64,000 nucleotides of DNA from Rhododendron vialii (taxonomy: Eukaryota; Streptophyta; Magnoliopsida; Ericales; Ericaceae). Under the pieces are notes generated by a model. The model worked only from the letters and a program-made list of their open reading frames with translations. It did no database searches and had not been told where the DNA came from. Within the stretch, counting starts at the first letter, position 1. Every line of letters begins with the position of its first letter. Where the stretch lies: contig NC_080563.1 of assembly GCF_030253575.1 (NCBI RefSeq), forward strand, positions 10,931,001 to 10,995,000, in the 5' to 3' direction. The translations under genes and the position numbers were made by a program. This document shows, piece by piece, positions 1-11,328 of this stretch.

Positions 1-73
1 GACCGCCGCTAAGATCAGTGAGTGTGGTTTCTTTTGGCCGAGTCTTTTTAAGGATGCATATGTCTTTTGTAAG

Positions 74-1072
74 TTGTGTGACCGGTGTCAGAAATTAGGC
101 AAGGTTGGCCCGCGGAATATGATGCCCCTACAGAACATTTTTGTGATAGAGGTCTTCGATTGTTGGGGTATTGATTTCATGGGCCCGTTTCCGGTGTCAT
201 ACGGTTATGAGTACATCCTCTTGGCGGTGGATTATGTTTCCAAGTGGGTTGAGGCAGTCCCCACTAAGACCAGTGATTCTAAGGTCGTGCTAGAGTTCTT
301 ACGAACTAATATTTTGTCAAGGTTTGGCATGCCACGTGCCATTATCTCTGATCAGGGCACACACTTTTGCAATAGGTCTTTTGGGGCATTAATGAACAAG
401 TATGGCATCTCTCACAAGGTGTCTACTGCCTATCACCCTCAAACCAACGGTCAGGCTGAGCTAGCAAATCGCGAGATTAAGGGGATTCTAGAGAAGACCG
501 TGAACCCGAATAGGAAGGATTGGTCACTTCGGTTGACTGATGCCTTGTGGGCCTACCGCACTGCTTACAAGACCGTGTTGGGTGCTTCACCCTATCGGCT
601 TGTTTATGGTAAGGCCTGCCACTTGCCCGTTGAGATGGAGCATAAGGCCTATTGGGCAATTAAGACGCTTAATGCGAGTTTACCAGAGGCGGGTGCCCAT
701 AGGAAGCTCCAGTTGTGTGAGCTTGAAGAAATTAGGAATGATGCGTATGAGAGTGCGAGTATTTATAAGGCTAAGGTTAAGGCGTATCATGATAGAAATA
801 TTCAGCGCAAAACCTTTAGTGTTGGTCAGAAAGTGTTACTGTATAACTCGCGCCTTCATTTGTTTCCTGGTAAGTTGAGGTCCCGTTGGGATGGTCCCTA
901 CGTTGTGCATAAGGTTTACCCGAATGGTTCTGTAGATATTTGTGACCCGAAAAATAATAATATTTTCAAGGTTAACGGGCAACGTCTAAAACCTTTTTTG
1001 GAATATGTGGAAATAGGTGAACCTGATGAGGTTTTGGTCGATCCTGTTTATTCGGATGACCCTGTTGTGTAG
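74..1072 (+). CDS. Retroelement integrase region (end of pol)
   Basis: This is the C-terminal part of an Athila-type polyprotein. Seen in order: the end of the zinc-binding segment (CDRCQKLGK), the integrase core with its two aspartate motifs (GIDFMGPF and ISDQGTHF) and the glutamate region ([15 protein letters not shown]), then a conserved C-terminal domain ([15 protein letters not shown] and [11 protein letters not shown]). The family function is joining element DNA to the host chromosome. The frame entering from the left edge belongs to the same polyprotein, so the first methionine is not a real start. The stretch reads as open here. Nothing can be said about the rest of the element. Confidence 0.88.
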   Translation: MCDRCQKLGKVGPRNMMPLQNIFVIEVFDCWGIDFMGPFPVSYGYEYILLAVDYVSKWVEAVPTKTSDSKVVLEFLRTNILSRFGMPRAIISDQGTHFCNRSFGALMNKYGISHKVSTAYHPQTNGQAELANREIKGILEKTVNPNRKDWSLRLTDALWAYRTAYKTVLGASPYRLVYGKACHLPVEMEHKAYWAIKTLNASLPEAGAHRKLQLCELEEIRNDAYESASIYKAKVKAYHDRNIQRKTFSVGQKVLLYNSRLHLFPGKLRSRWDGPYVVHKVYPNGSVDICDPKNNNIFKVNGQRLKPFLEYVEIGEPDEVLVDPVYSDDPVV

Positions 1073-3467
1073 CCGTTGGGCTACGTTCCGACGGGTAGCT
1101 TTCGCGTACCACTGTCTTCACTAAGAAGTGGACCCGGCCCCTAGCAATAGGGGTACCCATCATTGACTTGGGTTTTGGGAATAATCTTTGTACACTTGTT
1201 CTTTTATTTCTTGTTAATCAATAAAAAAAAAAAAAAGAAGTAGAAATTGGAAAAGGGGAAAAAATTAGCATAATGGTCTGGTATAGCCACCTGGTCAAAG
1301 CTATGTATGTAGTACTTAGGAGGTTGGGTCTGACGGCAGGCGCGTAGTTAGCAGCGAGAATTCTGTCTGAACCATCTGACTTTAATGTCAAAACTCTGTG
1401 GAGATTGCTTCACAAACGGAGTGGTGGGTAAGAAATCTGGAAGCCCCAGAGGGAGTGACAGCCTATTAGATGATGGCACTACTTCTCAAGATATCGTTGA
1501 ATCCTATGCATACTGTCCTTCCAACAAATAGGGAAACACAGTCTTTGGCTAGGGAGAAAAGTAGTACCCGTGTCTTTCGCGTGAAGAAAGTGGATGGTTT
1601 CTTTTGTTTTTCTTTTATTTCTTACTTTATTTATTTCTTTCAGTTATTTTTCTTGCTGTCTTGGAGGCTAACATTTTGCAGGTTGTTCGATCCAAGTTGG
1701 GGGGTCTCCCTCTCTCTATAGTTTACTCTGCTTAGCCCCTCCTTTTCGAGGTGATATCTCTCCTCTCTTTTATGTTTCTGTCCTATCTTTATTTTTTATG
1801 CTCTCAATGCGGACATTGAATAGTTCCAGTTGGGGGGGGGGGGGGGGGGGGGGGAGATCATTTTGTTCGTTATTTTGTTAAAAAATTGAAAAAAATTGAA
1901 AAAATAGTGGGTTTCTTTTTGCATGAGACTTGAAAGCTGTTGAGATTGGCTTGCGATTGATTGAGATATGATAGTCATTCTTGTAATATTTTGGTGGCAT
2001 AGTAGTTCTTTTTGCTAGCCTGTCGCGAAGAATTGGTCATGGCATTTATTTTTAGCACATTTGCACTTCACATCTGTTTGGGCTTTGGTTGCTTGTGAGC
2101 TGTGACTTGATTATTCTTGATGGCTTGTTTAGTGGAGACTTATGCCCCATCTGAGTTTAGAGCCTTATCTTTTCTTGGAGTGGTGTCAAATAAACTTTTG
2201 TTTGTCATGAAAAAAGTAAATTCGTTGTTGATCTCATTATTTTTGTCGTCAAGTGTTGGAAATGTTTTGAATTGCCTACTTATCTCTTGGATTTGGAAAG
2301 TTGCATGGTTGTATTGCCCATTGGAGAGGATTATAGGCCATCTTTGCTATTTAGAGCCGGTTCGTTTCTTCATTCACACATTTATCACTTATGAACCAAT
2401 TTGAGCCTCATGCATACAGCCTTTTTCTTGTTGAGCTCCACCATCTATATTGTATCTTGAGAATGGTTAGTTAATGATGTGAAGGTGAACTTTTGAGAAG
2501 GAGATGAGTAGAGTTGTGAATTGAGTTTTGATTGACTGGTGATCTTTTCCATTAAAAAAAAAAAAAGGAAAAAAAAGAAAAAAAAAAAAAGAGCAAAAAG
2601 GGAAGACACCATATTATTGTGGAAAATAGTAGTTGTTCTAAAAGTGAGTTTGTGTTAAAGGTAGGAAAGAGAGATGTGGCAGAGTTAAAAAACAAAAAGA
2701 GAAGAAAACGAGGGCACGCATCGTTATATTGCCCTACGTGAGTTGTGGTTAGCCTATTCTCGGACACTTGAATTTTTACCTAGCCTTGAAACATTTTCCC
2801 TTACCTGACATTATAACCCAAATGAAAGTCCTATTTGATCCTAGGGGCAATGGGCTGTGAATTGGTGGATAGAGAGAGTTTCCAATACTTGGCATTCTGT
2901 TCATGAGATCGTGTGTCCACTTTATAGAGCGTTCTTTTCGTGTCATTATGTGCGGAAGTATTTTGCTTAATTTCATTTACATAACGTTCGCCCGCACATA
3001 TTGAGAGTAATATGCACCTTGTTTCGAGTGATTTCATTTATTGAGTGCATGACACAGTGAGATTTGAAGTCGAGACTCGGTCCAGAGAGAACTTTTGGTT
3101 ATTTTTCACTTGTGACCGAAGCCCTTGTTCACACACGCTGAGTATAGGTGCCATGACTCATTTTTCGGACTTGATAGTATCTAGAACTGCTTATGCCCAA
3201 TATCTCTTTGCGATGACTTCATATTCTTTGCTTTAGATATCATTGAGCTGTTTTACAGGTTTTCGGGTTTTGAGTGAAAAGAATTCACAGTGTTTGTGGG
3301 TGTTCATTGCTGTAAACCCTCACGAGACTCCACTCGTCCTCTGGGGATCGCCTAGGGGTTTAAAAGGCTTGTTGCACATGCTAAGTGCAATCGTGAGTCC
3401 TACGAAAATGACATAGTTAGAATTTATTTATTTTTATTGTTTTTTGCTCGAGGACTAACAAAATGTA
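1073..3467 (+). other. Long 3' spacer of the retroelement
   Basis: About 2.4 kb lie between integrase and the 3' LTR. Related plant elements often carry an envelope-like frame here, but I see no frame I can support. A 23-base G run lies at 1832-1854 and A-rich runs near 1222 and 2553-2590. The base composition and short T-rich frames look non-coding. Confidence 0.6.
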
Positions 3468-3479
3468 AGTTGGGGGGTG
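3468..3479 (+). other. Polypurine tract of the retroelement
   Basis: AGTTGGGGGGTG lies immediately before the TG that opens the LTR, where the plus-strand primer of an LTR element is expected. Confidence 0.7.
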
Positions 3480-4738
3480 TGATAAGTGTCAAAATATGTA
3501 TATTTTGGCCCTCCAATCTATATTTATTAGTCTTTTATTTTTGTTAACTGATTGTTATTATTTGTTGTTATGTATAAAGGTTGCTCGAGCTTGATGTTCA
3601 AGATTTTGGGGTAAAGACGAAAGTTGGCAAAAGTTTTGGGTCAAAGCGCGAAGTAGATGAAACCCAAGGGCCACTATGTGATTAATCCATTCAATCCTAT
3701 AAAACCAACTTTTTTTTTACCCTACTGTCGTCAGTCAGCAGCCGTGAAAAAAAAAAAGAAAAAAAGGTACCAGGCCGTGGGAAAGAAAGGAGAAGAACGG
3801 GGCTGCGGTACAGGGCTCTCTGACACAAGACTTTTGGCTTTCCGCAGCATTATTTTACAGTGACTTTTTACAGGAAGAAGGACGACGAACGGGGCCATCG
3901 GAAATAACAAATAACGGGGCTGCCGAGACGTTTCTTTTGGTTTGATTTTTCTTTCAACAGGTTTTCTCTTACGTTATTTTGTTTCAGAGCTTTTCCCTTC
4001 AAGTTTTTAATTTTTGTTTGAGTATTTAAGTATTCGGTAACTCGTTTTAATTTCTGTTTTTTAATTAAAGTTGTTCGTTGATTTTCAATTAGTTGTTATT
4101 TTTCGTTTATTCAATTTCTTTCTCCAGTATTAAAAGCATGATTCAAATTAGGGTTTCTTGTGTTTATTGTTTAATGATGAGTGAGTAGTCGTGTAGGTAG
4201 GGTCGCGGGGTGATTAGCACGCTGTGGCCAGTTCGGGCACTGCTCCTATTTTCAAATGATAAAAAAGGCGATTTTAGATTGAAAAATACTTCCCGTGGAC
4301 GAACCCGGGCATTGTCGGAGCTCATGTGAACGGGAGAATGGGGGTCCAAAACCCATTCTTCGCTGCGCATGGGTATACGGCGACCCTAAGATTTCGCATC
4401 TTGCGAGGTATCTTTTCAATCCAAAATTGAACGTTTTTAAGAATACCAAATGGAGCAGGTTGATCTGGACTGGTTACGAGTGCTATGAACCCTACGATTG
4501 TACCTCTTTTTAATTTTCTAAAAAAGTATAATCAATTTCTTGTTTTAGTTAATCTCTCAATCAAATCGGAAAAGGGTGGCTACCTAAGAGCCCATTAAAC
4601 TAGTTAAGCCCGAGTTTTTAGTCAGCACATTTTACCGTCCTTAGTGGATTCGACTCCGGACTTACCGGATATTGTGCTACATCGGTCTCCGCCCTACGCT
4701 TGGGGCAACCCATTAATTTAGGATTAGGAAATCGGTCA
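3480..4738 (+). repeat. 3' LTR of the Athila-like element
   Basis: The repeat opens with TGATAAGTGTCAAAATATG right after the polypurine tract. It closes near 4738 at GGAAATCGGTCA, giving TG...CA ends and a length near 1.26 kb. The 3' part (GTGGATTCGACTCC, then CTTGGGGCAACCC) is wording common near the end of plant Gypsy LTRs. The partner LTR is outside the window, so the right border is inferred from the CA and from the change of sequence character. Confidence 0.7.
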
Positions 4739-5335
4739 AGCAAACTACAATAAACGTTGTCCAAAACAGGTACAAGTATTTTCAGAAGAAGGTATCGATG
4801 GTTGACTACCAAAAACTACAATATCAAACTCATGAACCAAAAACTACAATAAAACTCATAAAGATTAGAAGAAACGAATAGAAACGACATTGGGGTCTTC
4901 TGATAACTGATAAGCATACATCAAGTGAATATATCAGTAATTTTAATTTTATGCATATTCTTGTAGTGCAAAAAATTAATGCTCATGCAATGCAATCAAA
5001 TAAACAGCTAACATACTAACAAACTAACAGACCGGAGGGGCTAGGCCGCCACCTCAACTCAGCAAACAGAATATGCGAGGGGTTATGCCACCACCTCAGC
5101 TAAGCAATGCAATCAAATAAAACTAACTATACTAACTAAAAACAAACTCAATATTTAGCCTGGCTTCGTTACACCTCAAGTTTGGCATAAAACCAGGTTA
5201 GAGGTATCCACCAAGCCAAATACGAGCTAATAACACATCAAGATCAAGAAAAAAAGTTGAAATCTCAACAAAATTTTGAAGAAAACTGAAATAGAATTCT
5301 GCTCAGATATAATCATCATAGCAGAAAATTGAAAT
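4739..5335. other. Flank between LTR and repeat cluster, no gene seen
   Basis: A-rich sequence with short repeated phrases (AAAAACTACAAT three times near 4740-4850; CCACCTCA with AAGCAATGCAATCAAATAAA near 4990-5125). No reading frame or known element end is convincing. Confidence 0.5.
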
Positions 5336-6075
5336 GGATGCAACATTAAGTTGCCAATAAGGCCTTCATAAGTTGCAACACCATTTCGTAGAATTATAGT
5401 TCATAACAATACCACTACGGCACTACGGCTCAAACATTACTTCTTTTTTTTTATCATCATAGCCGGAAATTTAAATGGATGTGGCAACGTTATGTTGCCG
5501 TTAAGGCCTTCATAAGTTGCAACACAATCACACTTCGCTTAGCCAAAAACTGGGGTTGTGTCTGTGGCTTATTCATTTCAGACTAAAGGAGACACACACA
5601 CACACACACACCAGTACACCACACTGCCCCACACACACACCACACTGCCCCTCCCCCCCCCCCCCACACACACACACACCCCACAACGCATGCAGGCAAC
5701 ATCCATTTCAGTTAAGTGAAGCTAAACAGACCACAAGGCATGCAGCAAAACTTAGGCTCAGCATATTAGTTAAGAAAATACATCATAGCCAAAAACTAAA
5801 GCGGGGGCAACATCATGTTGCCATTTAAGGCCTTCATAAATTGCCACAACATCCACTTCAGTTCAGCCCACTTACTGAAATGAATAAGCCACAGAACACC
5901 ACACTGCCACAGAACACCACACTGCCACACACACACACACACACCCCACAACGCATGCAGGCAACATCCACTTCAGTTAAGTGAAGATAAACAGACCACA
6001 AGGCATGCAGCATAAAACTGAAGTGGGGGCAACATCATGTTGCCATTTAAGGCCTTCATAAGTTGCCACACCACA
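5336..6075. repeat. Repeat cluster 3' of the hAT transposase
   Basis: The phrase AAGGCCTTCATAAGTTGC or a close variant occurs four times (near 5370, 5502, 5828 and 6050). Each copy is preceded by a small dyad of the form GCAAC...GTTGC. A larger unit holding CAGTTAAGTGAAG, AACAGACCACAAGGCATGCAGC and a CA-rich stretch is present twice, about 260 bp apart (5688-5745 and 5951-6011). Repeats just downstream of a hAT transposase may be subterminal binding sites, which is an inference. A CA/C microsatellite lies inside, at 5590-5683. Confidence 0.7.
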
Positions 6076-6178
6076 ATACTGAAATGAATAAGTCACAGAC
6101 ACAACCCCAACAGAATAAATGAATAATAGAATCAAACCAAATGCCAGCAGCCAGCAGGTGAGCAGCACAGCAGGTCCC

Positions 6179-7843
6179 CTAATCACTGTCTATATCAGAA
6201 TCTGCAAAATAGCCTCTGAATTCATCTTTAGCTGAGCGTTTTTGAATTCCAAGGCGTGCATCCTCCCAATCTTTCAAGCATATGAGACAATCCAAAATGT
6301 CTGGAGCAAGTCTGCTCCTTCTCTCATCCAACACTCTTTTACCTGCACTAAAAGCAGATTCGGATGCCACTGTAGACACAGGAGGGGTTAGTAGATCACG
6401 TGCCATGATTGAAAGAACAGGATATTTATCTTCATTTTTTTTCCACCAAGCTAAGACATCAAAATCACGCCTGTCATTCACGTTAATAGATTCTAGGTCC
6501 AAATATTTCTCAAGTTCAATGCGTGAAGTTCCAGTAGTACTTCCTATTCCTAAATTTGAACTAACAAAATCCCAAAATTCATCATTGGTACTTGTAGAAG
6601 ATGTTAAAGGAGCAGCAGTACATGCAGCATTAGAACGAAACTTAGATTCATATTTGGCATACATGATAGTCAATAAATCATTCACATTAGCTGAAGAAGG
6701 TAAAGTGGTAATCCCCAAATTCGTACCAATCTCTCTTAAGAGCAAGCTAACACCTTGTAACTTCATCCTAGGGTCCATTACTGCAGCTAACATAAATATT
6801 GGTGGCATTTCTTCATAATATTTTCTGAATTTTTCTTCCATATCTATACAAGCATGTGCAAAATTTGGATGTTCCCTATGTTTACGAAAATTGACACTGA
6901 TATTGAAAAGATGATGAAGCACAATACAAGAAGTAGGGTAACGAACACCTGAACAAGCTACGGTAGCAGCATAAAACACTTTCAAAAATTTCATGAACTC
7001 AAAACCAATTTCCCAATCAGCTACAGTTAAAGGATTACCACGACACTGTCTATACCTCTGATTAACATAACCAGATATTGCATCACTATATTTTCGACAA
7101 GACTTTAACATAAGGTAGGTCGAATTCCAACGATTTTGAACATCAGAGTTCATATTTTTGGGTTTAATATTGTAAAGTGATGAGCACAATTTATCAAATT
7201 CTTGTTGCCTAGATGGGGAAGTAGCAATATAAAGAACAGCATCTCTAATTTTTTTAATTTGTGGTGCTATATGTTTCAAACCATCTTGCACAACTAAATT
7301 AATGACATGACATACGCATCGCAAATGCAATAATTCACCAAAATAAGGAGTTATCAAATTTCTTATAAACAATGGAAGTGTAGCACTATTAGCGCTATGG
7401 TTGTCAAAAGTAATGCTATAAACTTTATCAACAACTTCAAAATCCCTAAAAACACCCATAATACTTTCATAAATCTGTTCAGCATCATGAGGAAACTCCA
7501 CTAAACGAAAAGCAATAATTTTTTTTTGCAAAATCCAACTAGAGTCTATATAATGAGCAGTCACACAAATATAACCACGATTGTTTATACCAGACCACAT
7601 ATCAGAAGTAAAACCTATTGCACCAACAGTTGCAAGTTCAGTAATCAAATCTTTTTTAACTTCATTATGAGCTTTCTTCGTATCACTACGGGTTGAATTT
7701 CTAGAAACTTTAGCAAATGAAGGATTCAGACAATTTTTGACAAAATTTTCAAATCTAATATCATCACCAAAAGTAAATGGTTGTTCTGCTGCAGCTACAT
7801 AAAGGGCCAGTCCATGTCTCATTTTTTCTTTTGAATAAATAAA
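6179..7843 (-). CDS. hAT transposase, catalytic and dimerisation part
   Basis: This is the C-terminal major part of a hAT-superfamily (RICESLEEPER/Ac-like) transposase, a DNA-cutting enzyme that moves its own element. Seen: the RNase H-like region with TSDMWSGINNRGYICV and ITFDNHSANS, the RCVCHVINLVVQDGL motif, a helical insertion with NRWNSTYLML, and the C-terminal hAT dimerisation domain (YPVLSIMARDLLTPPVSTVA, SAFSAGKRVLDERRSRL). The frame is long and open with no internal stop, so decay is slight. Upstream coding sequence for the BED finger lies at 8931-9387 and is separated by an inserted element. The longest open frame starts at 7879 inside that insertion, whose terminal repeat supplies the ATG. 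Whether this truncated product is made is unknown. Confidence 0.9.
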   Translation of the reverse strand, partial: FIYSKEKMRHGLALYVAAAEQPFTFGDDIRFENFVKNCLNPSFAKVSRNSTRSDTKKAHNEVKKDLITELATVGAIGFTSDMWSGINNRGYICVTAHYIDSSWILQKKIIAFRLVEFPHDAEQIYESIMGVFRDFEVVDKVYSITFDNHSANSATLPLFIRNLITPYFGELLHLRCVCHVINLVVQDGLKHIAPQIKKIRDAVLYIATSPSRQQEFDKLCSSLYNIKPKNMNSDVQNRWNSTYLMLKSCRKYSDAISGYVNQRYRQCRGNPLTVADWEIGFEFMKFLKVFYAATVACSGVRYPTSCIVLHHLFNISVNFRKHREHPNFAHACIDMEEKFRKYYEEMPPIFMLAAVMDPRMKLQGVSLLLREIGTNLGITTLPSSANVNDLLTIMYAKYESKFRSNAACTAAPLTSSTSTNDEFWDFVSSNLGIGSTTGTSRIELEKYLDLESINVNDRRDFDVLAWWKKNEDKYPVLSIMARDLLTPPVSTVASESAFSAGKRVLDERRSRLAPDILDCLICLKDWEDARLGIQKRSAKDEFRGYFADSDIDSD

Positions 7844-8930
7844 AGGGAAATTTTTATAAATGGTCCCTCTAGTTTCCATGAATTTTCATTTTCGTCCCTC
7901 TAGTATCAATTGTGTTACTTTTAGTCCTATAATTTGCATTCTGTCTCAATTTCGTCCCTCTCACTTACGGCGTTAATGAAACAAACGGAATTGGAGGACA
8001 AAATTGTCATTTCTCCTCACAGAGGGACTAAATTGAGATTTCATGCAAACTAGAGGGACTATTTCTATAATTTTGTTTTTTACTTTTGTTTTTGTAAATA
8101 AATTTAAAATACATCATATATAATATATTTCTCATCTCATTTTATAGTGAATAATAAAATATATGTTGAAATTTTGTAAAGTTTTTATTATATACATCAC
8201 AAAAAATATGAGAAAATTCAAAAAACAACCCTTATGTTAATTGTCTTGGTCTTGTATTTTTTTTTTCAATTGAATTTTCACTATCGTTATTTTTTTTGTC
8301 ATATGATTAAAACGAAAAAGTTGTTCAGTAGTATTTAGAAATTTTGTAATTGTGTTTAATTAAGCAATGAAACACTATTAAATATTAAGAGATCAAATAC
8401 ATTAAAATATGGGTATAAGTGTATTTATTTTTGGACTTACTCATAAGATCACTCATATAACAAATAAACACGGATTTTAAACATTTTTTTATTGGGTGAA
8501 AAAATAAGAAGATTATAAGAACATGATACAAAGACATTAGCTAAGGGGTTGATTTGTGCATTTTCTAATATTTTTGTAATGTGTAATGAAATATAAATTT
8601 TTCAATATAGTTTGATTACCCAATAAAAAATAATTCAGTTGTCAAATACATTTCTTATGGTCTTTTTTAATTTATTTGCAAAAAACAAAAGTAAAATGTA
8701 AAATTTTAAAAATAATCCCTCTGGTTTGCATAAAATTTCAATTTGGTCCCTCTGTGAGAGAAAATGACAATTTTGCCCTTCAATTCCGTTTGTTTCATGG
8801 ACGGCGTCAGGGAGAAGGACGAAATTGAGATGGAATGAAAACTATAGGGTTAAAAATGATACAATTAATAGTAGAGGGACGAAAATGAGAACTCGTGCAA
8901 ACTAGAGGGACCATTTTTAAAAATTTCCCT
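7844..8930. mobile_element. 1.09 kb TIR element inserted in the hAT transposase
   Basis: The ends are AGGGAAATTTTTATAAATGG at 7844 and its near-perfect reverse complement ending at 8930. The inverted arms run for roughly 250 bp each (about 7844-8100 and 8675-8930) and contain repeated GGTCCCTCT and GTCCCTCT phrases on a spacing of tens of bases. The middle is AT-rich with no coding capacity, so the element is non-autonomous. Long arms suggest a Mutator-like origin, but no clear target duplication is visible (flanks AATAAATAAA and TACTACTATC), so the family is uncertain. It splits the transposase between the BED finger and the catalytic region. Confidence 0.85.
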
Positions 8931-9387
8931 TACTACTATCAGATGCATCACCAATTTTATCAGCATGTTTACTTCTTAGATGTCTACCATGTGGCCCTAC
9001 ACCATTATTACTTTTGCATTTATAATTTTTGTCACAATAATGGCATACAGCCCTAGCTCCTATGTCAACACCATTTTCATTTTTGAAGTGTTCATTTATA
9101 GAGAAATGATTCCATACCCATGAGTGGCGTCGTGACCTTTTTGAACCACTAAGGCCTGAATTTGCAGCTGCATGAGTAGAATCTGTCGGAGTAGCAGTAG
9201 AACCTAGAGGTCCTGTTCCACTTGGACCACTTCCACCACCTGGACCACTTCCACCACCAACAATGTTGGAAGCAGCCTCCTCACCAACAGAACCCATACG
9301 CTGTGGTCCAATAGGGTTTTGTGGTAGTTCATCAGAACCTGAGTGGCCCGAGTGGGAGTCACGATCCTCCCCACTTCCAGCATCCAT
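8931..9387 (-). CDS. hAT transposase N-terminal part with BED zinc finger
   Basis: The frame starts at 9387 with an acidic, Gly/Ser-rich leader (GGGSGPGGGSGPSGTG). A zf-BED domain follows: SWVWNHFS, then CHYCDK as the paired cysteines and HGRHLRSKH as the histidine part. BED fingers bind the ends of hAT elements. The frame runs into the insertion at 8930. On the other side the minus-strand frame resumes with YSKEKMRHGLALYVAAA of the catalytic part, so both pieces come from one gene. Confidence 0.88.
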
Positions 9388-9419
9388 CTACAAAAACAAC
9401 AGGATAAAAGGGGTTATTG

Positions 9420-9905
9420 GGAAAAGCCCTAATTTCAGAAATTAGCATCAAGAACCCTAATTACGTAACCCTAATTTCAGAAATTAGTAACAAAAGTGAA
9501 AAACCCTAATTTCTTGTTACTAATTTCAGAAATTAGCACCAAAAACCCTAATTTCATAACCCTAATTTCAGAAATTCGTAACAAAAGAGAAAAGCCCTAA
9601 TTTCTTGTTACTAATTTCAGAAATTAGCAACAAAAACCCTAATTTCGTAACCCTAATTTCAGAAATTAGTAACAAAAGTGAAAAGCCCTAATTTCTTGTT
9701 ACTAATTTCAGAAATTAGCAACAAAAACCCTAATTTCGTAACCCTAATTTCAGAAATTCGCAATAAAAGTTAAAAGCCCTAATTTCTTGTTATTAATTTC
9801 AGAAATTAGCAAGAAAACCCTTAATTTCGTAAGTTCGTAACCCTAATTTCAGAAATTTGTAACAATTAACAAAAACCCTAATTTCAAAAACCAGGTTAAA
9901 ACTTA
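9420..9905. repeat. Tandem array of about 90-bp units in the transposase 5' leader
   Basis: At least five units alternate AACCCTAATTTCAGAAATTAG with AAAGCCCTAATTTCTTGTTAC. Each unit carries near-palindromes of the form CTAATTTCAGAAATTAG. The array lies just upstream (minus sense) of the BED-finger ATG, so it occupies the leader or promoter of the transposase. The CCCTAA resemblance to telomere repeat is only local; the unit is much longer than 7 bp. Confidence 0.85.
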
Positions 9906-10117
9906 AAACCCTATTTTCAGAAACCCTATTTACAGACTTACAGTAGATAAGTGGAGACTGAAGAGGGAAGTGAGAGAGGTACCTGTGCAGCAGCTGCAGC
10001 TGTGCTCAGAGAGATATGGTGATCGGTGAGTGAGTCGGTGACTCGGTGTGCTCAGTACCTGAGCCTGAGGTGATGAGACAGAGAGAGGAGCAGCGAGACA
10101 GAGAGAGGACTGAGGAG

Positions 10118-10152
<35 letters not shown>

Positions 10153-10440
10153 TGTGTGTGTGTATGAGTCTGATCTGAGTCTCTGAGAGAGTGAGAGAGT
10201 GAGAGACAGAGTCACAGAGAGAGGTGAATCACTCGGTGAACGGATCCAAAGAAATAAGGCGTGCCAGAAATCCGAACGTTGAAGCTCGTCGTCAGAGGTG
10301 AGATCGTGAGTCTGTGAGAGGACAGAGAGACGTTGAGAGAGACAGAGAGACGTTGAGAACTTGAGAGTTGAGAGGAGTGAGGAGTCTGAGAGAGTGAGAG
10401 ATCGAAGACTGAATGAGATGTCTGCTAGGGCAGCATCTCA
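9906..10440. repeat. GA-rich low-complexity stretch
   Basis: GAGA-type sequence with a pure run at 10121-10150 and imperfect repeats of GAGAGACAGAGAGACGTTGAGA near 10317-10360. Reading frames on the opposite strand are Ser/Leu repeats and are artefacts of composition. Confidence 0.8.
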
Positions 10441-10523
10441 TTCTTTTTATATGATGTGTGTGATCATGTGCATACGATACACCATAATTCATATGCACCA
10501 ACTTATCGAAAATTCTCGTAGAC

Positions 10524-11328
10524 TCTTATAATGCATCACTCGAGGGCCGCTTGAGCTGTTTATTGAAAATCCGAACCGTCTACCTTTTATGTGAGAGTGA
10601 CTATATCATTCATGCAAAAAATGAAGCACATTGGCTATCGTTATATACTACATCACACCTGACAAAAAATTCCTATTAATGAATCTATGTTCCGATGAAA
10701 GGGCTTCCAAAGTCCGATAGACCCGATATTTGGCGAGAGTGATTAAAACACCAATAACTACGAAATGAACGGTATGGATCGTCATACTTGTGTCGCAATC
10801 ATGTGGCTAGCGTACATTGAACTATAGCGGAATACATTGATTTAGAACTAAATAAGTTAGATGTATAGATTTAAACGGTAGCTGCAGACTCATTATTTCA
10901 AATATTCGATCTAAACCGTTACGATTTAAGATCTTATCAAATTTATCATCCTCCCGAAATAGGTGATAATCGGATGTCCGAGACCATGTGATCAGAACAC
11001 ATTCGGTGCTTTCAACGACGTAAAAGTCCTATAATGCACCACTTTAGGGCCACCCGAGTTGTTTTTTGAAAATCTGAGCTGTCTACCTTTTTTGTGGGAC
11101 TATTTATATCATTTGTGCAAAAAATAAAGTAAATTGGTTATCATTATATACTCGATCGCACATAAAAAAAATCCCCTATCAATATATCTACGTCCCGATA
11201 AAAGGGTTTCAAAAACCCGATAGACCCTAAAATGTGCGAGAGCAATTAAAACACCAAAAACAATGAAATGAACGGTATGGATCGTCATACTTGTATTGCA
11301 ATCGTGTGGCTAGCGACCTAGCGTACAA
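10524..11328. repeat. Diverged direct repeat pair of about 295 bp, 500 bp apart
   Basis: Copy 1 is about 10524-10815 and copy 2 about 11028-11328. They share TATAATGCA.CACT, ATATCATT.TGCAAAAAAT, ATCGTTATATACT/ATCATTATATACTC, ATGAACGGTATGGATCGTCATACTTGT and GTGGCTAGCG in the same order with scattered differences. The 210 bp between them are unrelated. No gene is seen. Confidence 0.8.

Larger units (their letters stand above)
1..4738 (+). mobile_element. 3' part of an Athila-like Ty3/Gypsy LTR retroelement
   Basis: Seen: an integrase reading frame, then about 2.4 kb without a convincing gene, a purine-rich tract and a long terminal repeat starting TGATAAG at 3480 and ending about 4738. The integrase wording ([38 protein letters not shown]) and the long spacer between pol and the 3' LTR are typical of the Athila/Tat branch. 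The 5' part lies beyond the left edge, so wholeness and LTR divergence (age) cannot be judged. It is treated as a fossil copy. The tandem-repeat and hAT material to its right suggests that it landed in or beside an older hAT transposon, but the left flank needed to confirm this is not in the window. Confidence 0.85.

Noticed and set aside
1470-3236. Envelope-like gene in the retroelement spacer
   Set aside because: Only short frames without shared features; nothing supports a protein here.
6282-6818. 178-residue plus-strand frame
   Set aside because: Antisense shadow of the hAT transposase, which has clear motifs on the minus strand.
9420-9905. Interstitial telomere repeat (CCCTAA phrases)
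   Set aside because: The unit is about 90 bp and CCCTAA occurs only once or twice per unit, not as a head-to-tail 7-mer.
9420-9905. CRISPR-like array
   Set aside because: Repeats are contiguous and degenerate with no unique spacers, and the genome is a plant's.
10006-10501. Ser/Leu-rich minus-strand frames
   Set aside because: Translations of the GA/CT low-complexity tract.
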